Shown: in pieces, positions 13,998 through 24,038 of the stretch | Layout: each line of letters opens with the position of its first letter | Numbering within the stretch: the stretch's first letter is position 1 | NCBI RefSeq assembly: GCF_050947875.1 | Contig: NC_134568.1 | Location: 209,839,845 to 209,903,844 of the forward strand | DNA from: Dermacentor variabilis | Lineage: Eukaryota > Arthropoda > Arachnida > Ixodida > Ixodidae | Direction of reading: 5' to 3' | Length of the DNA: 64,000 nt | Program-made: the position numbers and the translations under genes | Notes under the pieces: generated by a model | The model's input: the letters and a program-made list of their open reading frames with translations, nothing else | What the model was told of the DNA's origin: nothing | The model's database searches: none

Positions 13998-14850
13998 TTT
14001 TTATAGAAAGTCCATAGACAGTCTATAGACATTTGTCTATGAAGTCTATAGACATTTCTTTAGACTAGTCTATAGACAGTCTATAGACTTATAGCCATAC
14101 ACTTTTTATAGACTAGTCTATAAAAAGTCTGAGTCTATAGACTGTCTATACACAGTCTATGGACTTATGGCCATACTTTTTATAGACTAGTCTATAAAAA
14201 GTCTGAGTCTATAGATTGTCTATAGACTGTCTATAGACTTATGGCCATACACTTTTTATAGACTAGTCTATAAGAAGTCTGAGTCTATAGACTGTCTATA
14301 GACGGTCTATAGACTTATGGCCATACACTTTTTATAGACTAGTCTATAAAAAGTCTGAGTCTATAGACTGTCTATACACTACCTATAGACAGTCTAGAGA
14401 CTTATGGCCATACACTTTTATAGACTAGTCTATAAAAAGTCTGAGTCTATAGACTGTCTATAGACTGTCTATGGACAAGAGTATAGGCTTACAGTTCTAC
14501 TTTTGTAGACTGAAGTCTATAGAATGTCTACAGATAAGATTTGTCCGTAGACATTTTATACACTTCAGTCTACAAAAATAGAACTATATATACAGTTCTA
14601 CTTTTGTAGACCGAAGTCTATGGAATGTCTATATACAAATGTATATAGATAGTCTATAGACATTCTATAGACTTCAGTCTACAAAAACAGAACTTTATAG
14701 TCCGATACACTTTTTTTCTATGACATTCTGCAGACATTTGTTAACAAATATGATTTTTTTTTAATCTATAGGCACTCTATATACACAGACATCTTATAGA
14801 CAAGTCTACAAAGAGTGTATAAGGCCATAACTCCATAGCGCCTATCTACA
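13998..14850. repeat. left-arm palindromic array, about 76-bp period
   Basis: The phrase actta(t)(a/g)gccatac recurs at 14087, 14163, 14237, 14313 and 14400, giving spacings of 76, 74, 76 and 87. Each unit contains tatagactagtctata and several tctatagac palindromes. From 14470 to 14700 the units change to a second type that pairs agttctacttttgtaga with its complement tctacaaaaatagaact. Confidence 0.92.
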
Positions 14851-15229
14851 AGTTAGTTTACATTTTTGTTTACATGGGGCAGCAAAAAGTTTTGAATGTA
14901 TTTATACATGTGCACCTGTTCCTTTTCATCTGCACTTATGCATTACCGTTAGTAGATTAATAATGCTTCTGAACCAGCTGTACTTTCATATATGTTGCAT
15001 AAACAGAAAGAATTTATATAGTGCTGAATCATGCAGTGCGAAAAATAAAACAAATGCACCAGCAATGCATTCACCGTTTTTATTGCTCGATATAATAGAT
15101 GAATTCCTTAAATTCATGTCGTATGCTATTATGGAAACAGATTAAATATTTACACTACTCCTTGGCAAGCATGGTCGCCAGGCTGGCCTTGACCTTTGTG
15201 TCATTAGTCCCAAAGGTGCTGCAGGTGTA

Positions 15230-15815
15230 TGCTGCAAATAAGTAGATGCAGCAATATGAGGCAAAAATAACAAGTGTATATTCTTTGTGTGTTCATTAAG
15301 CAGCTTAATATATTTGCTCAAACCATCTAAGTCAATACTTAATGCGGTTTAACTATGACTAATGGCTGCTTGTCAATACAAATCAGCACCTTTATACAAT
15401 GTTTTATTGCATGGTATGGTGAACAATTAAACAGTCACAACTGCTGCTCGTGCCAGCAACAGTATGTTCCCTTTTATGACAAGTTCATATATGATGCATT
15501 ATTGTACTTATCCCAAATGGTCTCTACATTTATTGCTGAAACGTTACCCAGTTGGGCTGTCTGTACATTTTTTTTGGCTGGTAGTTAAGTATGCCCGTGC
15601 AGAGGGATATTTTCAGAAGACGTGACTGGAATATTCACAGTATCATGCCTAAGATTGTAATTTAATTTGCTTAATACACATTTAAATGTCTTTCTCATAC
15701 TTTTAAATGAATGGGTGATTGGCCATAACTTCAACGGAAGGCAGATGGGCTGATTGTACCGATATGGTCACTTAATTTGTTACAGGTAATGAGGCCTCTT
15801 GGGCGTGCTAACAGG
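15230..15815 (+). repeat. internal duplication, copy 1
   Basis: Anchors in order are gcagcaatatgaggcaaaaa, tgactaatggctgcttgtca, gtgccagcaacagtatg, gttgggctgtctgtacattt, agtatgcccgtgcaga and ctttctcatactttt. Each has a diverged counterpart in the same order in copy 2, about 1.28 kb downstream. I estimate well under 80% identity by eye. Confidence 0.65.
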
Positions 15816-16494
15816 TTTCCAAGTTAGGTATACCACATGAGCACCCGAAATACCACACGAGCACATTGTGTCATGGCACGACAGATATGCACCTCCTAGG
15901 AAACAGAACTGATAGTATAGTTCGAATGAATTCTATTACAGTAAATTATTTAAGGTGCTTTGAAAGATGAAAATTTTTTCTAGGCTATCGAGGTTCAGGA
16001 CGTTTAGTTAACGCAAAAAAAAACACATATTGAGTAAGAAATGCCTTGTCAGTAAGCTTGACTTTCTTTTATTTTTCAATAAATGGAACCAATTTCCTTC
16101 AATTTTTATCAGGTGAAACGTTTTAAAAATATATTTAACTCAGAGATTCTCTGTAAACTTTGTATGACATATAACAAAACAGCATACCTATGTGGCCATT
16201 TTAAAATTTCCCGATCTTTTTCCAAGCCTTCCCTGGCTGTTTTCATGAAAATTTTTTGGCAATCTATGACGCCTGCAGCTTAAGTGTAATAAAAAAAATA
16301 TTGTGGTTTAATGCTTGCCAAGTACTGCCAGTCCATAATATTTAGATAAAACGAATAACACGTCAGTCCCTTGACATGCAGTATTAGATTCAACTGACTT
16401 GAATCCCTTGATTAATATAATAAAGCTGACAAGGGCTTCGGCAAGTTCGTAATTGATGGCCACACGAGTACAGCACGGAAGACACAGAGACACA

Positions 16495-17115
16495 CGTAAA
16501 GCAAATGCAACAATGCGAGGAAAAACTATACAATGAGTTATACAATTAGTTATTTTTACGGTTCAATAGTAGTTTTCAATATAATTTGCTCTCATCACTT
16601 ATGCCTCTAGTTAACTTTCTTTACCTCTGACTAAAGACTACATGGCAATATTAATCAGTACCATTATGATGTTTCGTTATACAACAGTATGATAAGCAGT
16701 TAGACAACCGTAATGGTCGCCGGTGCCAGCAACGGTACGTTTCGTTTTAAGACAGGTTCATGTGACACACAGTGTACTTATAAAAATAAAAGAAATGCGA
16801 GAATCCCAAACGATTCCTATAATAATACTTGTTGAAACAAAGATACCCGGCTGGACTGTGCACATTTTTCAGGTGTTAATGCAATATGCCCGTGCCGAAC
16901 GAACATGCTCAGCATACTGACTGCAGTTTTCAACAATCACGTTAAGATTTGCAATTTATTTCCGCTTAGAACAGTCTGCAATGTCTCTTTTCTCATACTT
17001 CGAGATGAATACATTTGCCACACTTTCAGTAGAATGCACATGAATGGGGGCGTACTGATCAGGTTACTTATCAACTAAAACATGTTACGATCTCTTAGGT
17101 GTGTTGATAAGGGTA
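16495..17115 (+). repeat. internal duplication, copy 2
   Basis: Counterpart anchors are gcaacaatgcgaggaaaaac, tgactaaagactacatggca, gtgccagcaacggtacg, ggctggactgtgcacattt, aatatgcccgtgccga and ttttctcatactt, colinear with copy 1. Confidence 0.65.
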
Positions 17116-18359
17116 GAACAAATGCAATGCCCACTGAATTATTTGAATAATCTGTGCGTTATCTACTTAGAAAAGACCACCAAATTGATAATCTGGCCCT
17201 TTTTTCTTTTGTACAGCGCATATTGTATGCAGTCTGTCCAAGACGACGGCACTACATGCAACAGTAATGAAAACCGGAACACTTATTACGCACGACAATG
17301 GCTTCATACCATGCACGATTAGCACAATGGGAATCTGCACCAGCAGCTGCCTTGTGATTAAGAGCACGTAAACTGCAGAACGCCGAAGCATCGGAAGCCC
17401 CTTAACGCTTTTCATATAGCTCGAAAGATAACTTCTGCTGCTAAATTGTTTAAAGAAGAGACAAAAAACAAATCTTCCAGCTTCCGTCAAACGCAATGCC
17501 TTCAGTTTGAAACGTGTAAAGGTGTTCCCGGAGCGACTAATTTATTGTTCTCTAATTTTTCCGGCTAAGTTGCGAAGCTGCAAGTGACTGAGCTTATCGC
17601 AGGTTTCATGCTCCAAAAGCGTTTGTGGTTGCATATAAATAGATTGGGTGAATCTAGAGATTTCTACTGGATATTTCTTCAAGTCTCGTGTTTTGCTTAC
17701 TGTAACTTCCCAAAATTATTTAGATTGGTTGCCAGGAACCTTAAAAATACTGTTACTTTTAAACTATGCGAAAATGGCAGCGCACACACTGCTGATGCAT
17801 GCCCCGCAAACACGGCCTTTCATCCGAGTACGCTAGCAGTTATTCAACTATGCCTGTCAGTTTGAAAATTCTTGATGCTAACACAATTTCGAGATATATA
17901 CGTAAAGCGTGTCACGAGAATTTCACTACACATACGGTGCAGCATTCATCGCGGCCGGATCAAGCGCCACTAAATGAGATCTACCACACTGGCTGCCCAA
18001 CACACACAATCCGCTTAGTGGTAGCTCAGTATCAAGTTAAAACATGGTGTACTTCCTTTTTTACTCACCTAAGCTATAATGATAAAATCAACAAGCACGA
18101 GCGATCGCTCGCCGTAAAACATTCCGTATAGTAGAAGCGAGAACAAGAGCGCGTTATCAAACCATGTCAACGACAAACCGACACTATACCCGAGTCGCCT
18201 GCACTACATGCAGCCGGTTCGCGCTACGAAATGCGCTCACATAATCATGAGGTATTGACACAAAACGTCTTTGATAAAGCTTACCATTCAGTGTAGTTGA
18301 CGTGTGATGCCACAAAGAAGACACGCATACACAGACACCAACGTTCAAGGAGATACCGC

Positions 18360-18660
18360 ACACCGGTGACCGGCACAACCGTTTACGTGCCTGGCGCACT
18401 CGTTGAGACGGCGCACCGCCGCGCATGCGCAAGAGCTCCGAGCATGCGCAGGAGCTCCGCGCGGGAGGGCGTGCGCGCTCGGAGGAGTGTGAGCGCCTTT
18501 TCCTCCTTCATTTTTTTTCCTTGTCTCTTTCTCTCTCTCTGCGCGCCATGCGCGCCGGAACGGGTGGCTTTTCTTTTCCGTTATGCATTTTTTTCGTGGA
18601 CGAAGGATATGCGCTGGCAGGTTGTATGACAAACGCTGTGGGCTATCGTATGAGACTGGA
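18360..18660. promoter_or_regulatory. GC-rich block with GCGCATGCGC palindrome
   Basis: A GC-rich island sits inside the AT-rich interior. It contains GCGCATGCGC at 18421-18430 and gcatgcgca at 18442-18450, both followed by (a/g)gagctccg. GCGCATGCGC is the core of known NRF1-type promoter sites in animals. A promoter, captured or native to the element, is possible, but no transcript is evident. Confidence 0.3.
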
Positions 18661-19859
18661 ACGCTAACATGAATGCGCTGTTTGTAAAAGCCGTTACGGG
18701 GCCCTTCAGACGTTTTAGACGCATTATTGCCAGCGTCGATGAGTAATACAGCGTATTTGTAGCATATCTTCCAGCGTACCGCCAAATGTGATGCCCGCAC
18801 GTATGTTAGTGCAATTTTCTGTTCCGATGATAGGTCAAAGCAATCAGTACAGCATTGAGGTACTCATATGCGTGGCTGCGCAGGCATACCGCCGGCGAAA
18901 TACTGGGTGGGCTCAGAGAATTTGGCACCTATTTTAAGTGAATGAGAAACTTTGATGAGTTTAGAGTGCAGGATATTAGGCAACAAAAGTCGCCCGATGT
19001 TAGTGACGCAGCCGAGATATGAAGACAATGTGAAAAGTATCCGAGAATCGGACGACACACAACGCGAACACCACATGCGCGACATCGGTTCATGGCACAT
19101 TCACAAAGTCCGCGTTGTCAGCTACAAACATTAGGAGTGTCTTTGCTGTTAGCTTGATGCCTGTTTCGAATCCACTTGTATCTGAAGCTGGCGTTCATAA
19201 CATATTTTAACTATTGGATAGGCGTTTTGCTTCCGTTATTCTACTGCCGCAAAAGTGATGCGACAACTGTGAAGACTGTCTTGGGATTGCCGAGAGCGAC
19301 TACGTAGATCATATGTGGTCAACAAATGCGGAGGTATACACTATGTGTATACTAAAGTCTACAAATAGACAGCAATCTCAGCAGTATACAACTTTAGTGG
19401 CTTATATCAAATGCAGCTATGTATTATCCACCGGTACCTGCGCTTGGTTACAGCGTACACGGGTTGGGCCCAGATTAACGATGTTTGTCTATTGTTAATC
19501 TATAGACATGCAAGATCACGACAACTCAGAGGTGGTGAATTCACCACCTGGTCTGCGGGCTTTCGCCACTTATTCACCCCCTTTGCCACATCTTCGCCAT
19601 CTGACCTTCACCACCTGGTCTTCGCGAAGTGTACGTCCGGGAAGCAGCCAAGTTTAGGGCCTTCGGGTGCCTGGAAGACCTTGGTGGCTAGGACGGTGCC
19701 TGCTCCGCCGCGATCCTCGTTCGGTGCAGCTGCACCGAACGCAGACTAGCAGTGTGCACGGTTTGCCCGCCGCGCCGGGGTTGCGGTGCCGTCGTGCATG
19801 AACCAGTGCCATATCATCGCGTTCGCAGAGGGCGGGGGGTATGGGAACTCGGAATTACA

Positions 19860-22490
19860 TATTATCGACTTTCTTCTATAGATATTCAATACACCAGGAG
19901 TAGAGAAAAAAATAGAAACCTTGTCGACTATTGTCCATAATATAGAGAGTCAACAGACAAAGTATGGACAAAAATAAATAGAAACTGTATCGGCTTTCGT
20001 CTACAGGTAGTCCATATAGAGGGGAAGTAGACAAAGAAGAAACAAACTCCTTATCGAATTTTTTCTATAGACCGTCTATAGACTGCGAGTAGACAAAAAG
20101 AAATAGAAATGTTATCGACTTTCGTCTACAGAAAGTCTATATACAAAGTATATGGACAAAAATAAATAGACACTGTATCGACGTTCGTCTAAATGTAGTC
20201 CATAGAGGGGAAATAGACAAAAAGAAACAAACACCTTATCGACTTTTTCTATAGACCGTCTATAGACAGCGAGTAGACAAAAAGAGGCTATGGTGTTGGG
20301 CTGCTGAGCACGAGGTCGCGGGATCGAATCCCGGCCACGGCGGCCGCATTTCGATGGGGGCGAAATGCGAAAACACCCGTGTGCTTAGATATAGGTGCAC
20401 GTTAAAGAACCCCAGGTGGTCAAAATTTCCGGAGTCCTCCACTACGGCGTGCCTCATAATCAGAAAGTGGTTTTGGCACGTAAAACCCCAAATATTATTA
20501 TTATTATTAGTAGTAGACAAAAAGAAATAGAAACCTTATCGACTTTCGTCTATAGAATGTCTATAGACAAAGTATGGACAAAAATAGATAGAGACTGTAT
20601 CCACTTTCGTCTGTAGGTATTCTATAGAGGGGAAGCAGATAAAAAGGAAACAAACACCTTATCGACTTTTTTCTATAGACCGTCTATAGACTGCGAATAG
20701 ACAAAAATAAATAGAAACCCTATCGACTTTCGTCTATAGAAAGTCTATAGACAAAGTATGGACAAAAATAGATAGAGACTGTATCCACTTTCGTCTATAG
20801 GTAGTCCATAGAGGGGAAGTAGGCAAAAAAGACACAAACACCTTATCGACTTTTTTCTATAGACCGTCTATAGACTGCGAGTAGACAAAAAGAAAGAGAA
20901 ACCCTATCGACTTTCGTCTATAGAAAGTCTATAGACAAAGTATGGACAAAAATAGATAGAGACTGTATCCTCTTTCGTCTGTAGGTATTCTATAGAGGGG
21001 AAGCAGATAAAAAGGAAACAAACACCTTATCGACTTTTTTCTATAGACCGTCTATAGACTGCGAATAGACAAAAATAAATAGAAACCCTATCAACTTTCG
21101 TCTATAGAATGTATATAGACAAAGTATGGACAAAAATAGATAGATACTGTGTCGACTTTCGTCTGTAGGTATTCTATAGAGGGGAAGAAGATAAAAAGGA
21201 AACAAACACCCTATCGACTTTTTTCTATAGACCATCTATAGACTGCGAATAGACAACAATAAATAGAAACCCTATCGACTTTCGTCTATAGAAAGTCTAT
21301 AGACAAAGTATGGACAAAAATAGATAGAGACTGTATCCACTTTCGTCTATAGGTAGTCCATAGAGGGGAAGTAGGCAAAAAAGACACAAACACCTTATCG
21401 ACTTTTTTCTATAGACCGTCTATAGACTGCGAGTAGACAAAAAGAAATAGAAACCCTATCGACTTTCGTCTATAGAAAGTCTATAGACAAAGTATGGACA
21501 AAAATAGATAGAGACTGTATCCACTTTCGTCTGTAGGTATTCTATAAAGGGTAAGCAGATAAAAAGGAAACAAACACCTTATCGACTTTTTTCTATAGAC
21601 CGTCTATAGACTGCGAATAGACAAAAATAAATAGAAACCCTATCGACTTTCGTCTATAGAAAGTCTATAGACAAAGTATGGACAAAAATAGATAGATACT
21701 GTGTCGACTTTCGTCTGTAGGTATTCTATAGAGGGGAAGCAGACAAAAAAGAAACAAACACCTTATCGACTTTTTTCTATAGACCGTCCATAGACTGCGA
21801 GTAGACAAAAAGAAATAGAAACCCTATCGACTTTCGTCTATAGAAAGTCTATAGACAAAGTATGGACAAAAATAGATAGAGACTGTATCCACTTTCGTCT
21901 GTAGGTATTCTATAGAGGGGAAGCAGATAAAAAGGAAACAAACACCTTATCGACTTTTTTCTATAGACCGTCTATAGACTGCGAATAGACAAAAATAAAT
22001 AGAAACCCTATCGACTTTCGTCTATAGAAAGTCTATAGACAAAGTATGGACAAAAATAGATAGAGACTGTATCCACTTTCGTCTGTAGGTATTCTATAGA
22101 GGGTAAGCAGATAAAAAGGAAACAAACACCTTATCGACTTTTTTCTATAGACCGTCTATAGACTGCGAATAGACAAAAAGAAATAGAAACCCTATCGACT
22201 TTCGTCTATAGAAAGTCTAAAGACAAAGTATGGACAAAAATAGAGACTGTGTCGACTTTCGTCTGTAGGCATTCTATAGAGGGGAAGCAGACAAAAAGGA
22301 AACAAACACCTTATCGACGTTTTTCTATAGACCGTCTATAGACTGCGAATAGACAAAAAGAAATAGAAACTTTATCGACTTTCGTCTATAGACAGTCTAT
22401 AGACTTTATATCAACAACAGTCCAAATCTATAGAAAGGAAAGGTCGTCTATGAAAAGTCTATAGACTTTCTATAGACAGTCTAAAGTCAT
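19860..22490 (+). repeat. right-arm 184-bp tandem array
   Basis: The marker gaccgtctatagactgcga recurs at 20678, 20862, 21046, 21230, 21414, 21598, 21782, 21966 and 22150, exactly 184 bp apart each time. The last copy follows after 180 bp. Two earlier copies lie at about 20060 and 20252. Two unit variants alternate irregularly: gtattctatagagg and gtagtccatagagg. About 13 units are present in all, with the Ruka SINE inside the early part. The units are very alike, which points to recent homogenisation by unequal exchange or replication. Confidence 0.95.
20286..20511 (+). mobile_element. Ruka-like tRNA-derived SINE
   Basis: The 226-bp unit begins ggctatggtgttgggctgct, with an A-box-like start, and has a B-box-like gggatcgaatcccgg. 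It continues through gtgcacgttaaagaacccc and ggcgtgcctcataatcag and ends in an ATT repeat. It is flanked by a 14-bp duplication, agtagacaaaaaga, at 20272-20285 and 20512-20525. I recognise the family as Ruka, a pol III SINE described from ixodid ticks. The insertion split a 184-bp repeat unit, so it is younger than that unit. Confidence 0.92.
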
Positions 22491-22503
22491 TTTTGTAAGG
22501 GCT

Positions 22504-23654
22504 ATGACGGCACCGAGGCCTAGGCTACTGGCGTCAGTGTGTATTTCGGTATCGGCGTGCTCGTCGAAGTGCGCAAGTACGGGCGGTGACTGCATGCGTC
22601 GTTTGAGTTCTTGAAATGCGTCGGCCTGCGGCGTTTCCCACTTGAACTCGAGGTCACATTTCGTTAGACGTGTTAGCGGCTCCGCGATGCGTGAAAAGTC
22701 CTTGACAAAGCGCCTATAGTAGGCACACATGCCAAAGAATCTGCGCACTGCCTTCTTGTCGATTGGCTGCGGGAACTTTGCGATGGCAGCTGTCTTCTGC
22801 GGGTCGGGGCGTACTCCAGATTTGCTGATGACGTGGCCTAGGAATAGAAGCTCATCGTAAGCGAAGCGGCACTTTTCTGGCTTCAGAGTGAGCCCTGATG
22901 ACTTGATGGCCTCTAGTCCTGTCGCCAGCCGCCTAAAGTGATCGTCGAAATTTCCGGCGAAGTCAACGACGTCATCCAAGTAAACGAGACAGGTCTGCCA
23001 CTTCAATCCTGCTAAAACCGTGTCCATCACGCGCTGAAACGTTCCAGGCGCCGAGCGCAGTCCAAATGGCATAACCTTGAACTCGTAGAGGCCGTCTGGG
23101 GTGATGAAGGCGGTCTTTTCGCGATCTCTTTCGTCGACTTCTATTTGCCAATAGCCAGACTTGAGGTCCATCGGCGAGAAGTATTTAGCGTTGCAGAGCC
23201 GATCCAATGCGTCGTCTATCCGTGGAAGGGGGTATACGTCCTTCTTAGTGATCTTGTTCAGACGACGATAATCGACGCAGAAACGTAGGGTTCCGTACTT
23301 TTTCTTCACCAGGACAACAGGGGATGCCTACGGGCTTTTCGACGGCTGGATGATGTCGTCACGCAGCATCTCATCGACTTGTTCTCTTATAACTTCATGT
23401 TCTCGCGGCGAAACTCGGTAAGGGCTCTGGCGGAGTGGTCGAGCGCACTCCTCGGTGATTATGCGATGCTTGGCGACTGGTGTTTGTCGAATCCTCGATG
23501 ACGTCGAAAAGCAGCCTTTGTATCGTCGGAGCAGACTTCTGAGCTGCTGTTGCTTAATCACGGGGAGACTTGGATTAATGTCGTAGTCTGGTTCGGGAAG
23601 CATGGTCGTCGGGGTAGATGCGGCGGAATCCGATTGTACAAACGCATTACTGGT
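22504..23654 (-). pseudogene. gypsy-1 reverse transcriptase and RNase H N-terminal part (one TAG)
   Basis: In coding order: TPVAKHRIITEE, DDIIQPSKSP, then a TAG at 23328-23330 at the conserved Trp position before [10 protein letters not shown]. After that come LRFCVDYRRLNKIT, FSPMDLKSGYWQIEVD (motif A Asp), PFGLRSAPGTFQRVMD, LVYLDDVVDF (catalytic YLDD) and RPDPQKTAAI, then the RNase H start IHTDASSLGLGAVI. The frame on either side of the TAG is the same, so one base change inactivates an otherwise clean RT. The left end is cut by the TIR element, the right end by the I-clade LINE. Confidence 0.94.
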
Positions 23655-23668
23655 TTCCAGAATTTCCT
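23655..23668. repeat. target-site duplication of LINE-1, left copy
   Basis: ttccagaatttcct is repeated exactly at 29626-29639, on the other side of the LINE. Confidence 0.93.
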
Positions 23669-24038
23669 GATGATGATATGTGGTTTTTAATGGCGCAAGG
23701 GCCAGTTATGGCCAAAGAGCGCCATGTCCATGTTAATGAGTTTGCAATGAAATCATGAGTTCGATGAAGTTGGTGTGACGTGGCTGTAGAGGGGCCTTAA
23801 AAATGTTCGCGCTAAAGTGCGCAAAATCTATACAATAAGATTATGGCGATGTCTTATGACGTGTACTATGAACATTTAAGGTGCATTTAAAAAGAATGAT
23901 ACGATGTGTAAAAATATATATGGTTATAAGATATGCGAGAGCACTGTTGCCTCCTTAGAGCCCTTGAAGAACAAGGACCTGGAGGCATGTGCTATGCAAA
24001 ACTGTTATCGCAGTGGCATCCTCTGGAGCGAGGATGCT

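Larger units (their letters stand above)
14851..19860. other. interior of the TIR element, no recognised gene
   Basis: About 5 kb with no open frame above about 150 codons and no transposase signature on either strand. It contains a diverged internal duplication (15230-15815 against 16495-17115) and a GC-rich block near 18360-18660. The GC-rich stretch at 19520-19850 has a frame of 112 codons without a known domain. Confidence 0.5.
13986..22501. mobile_element. 8.5-kb TIR element with giant subterminal arrays, superfamily unknown
   Basis: The ends are perfect 13-bp inverted repeats: CCCTTACAAAAAT at 13986 and its complement ending at 22501. The host site, within gypsy-1 RNase H, shows a 2-bp duplication (CT at 13984-13985 and 22502-22503), and excision restores the host frame. 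Both arms consist of arrays built on the palindrome TCTATAGA. The left arm (13998 to about 14850) has a period near 76 bp; the right arm (about 19860-22490) has a period of 184 bp. The interior (14850-19860) is AT-rich with one GC-rich block and no transposase that I recognise, so this looks non-autonomous. The 2-bp non-TA duplication excludes typical mariner, hAT, piggyBac and Harbinger. CMC-like elements with subterminal repeats are the nearest idea, but this is a guess. Confidence 0.85.

Noticed and set aside
13998..14850. Regular short repeats that might be taken for a CRISPR array
   Set aside because: The repeats are palindromic and contiguous, without unique spacers of constant length, and they lie in a eukaryotic transposon arm.
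18345..18800. A 151-codon minus-strand frame inside the 8.5-kb element, considered as a transposase remnant
   Set aside because: It has no DDE-like or DNA-binding signature and an Arg/Ala-rich composition dictated by the GC block.
20286..20360. A functional tRNA gene suggested by the B-box-like gggatcgaatcccgg
   Set aside because: The sequence continues as a 226-bp SINE with a 14-bp target duplication and cannot form a full cloverleaf that I can draw.
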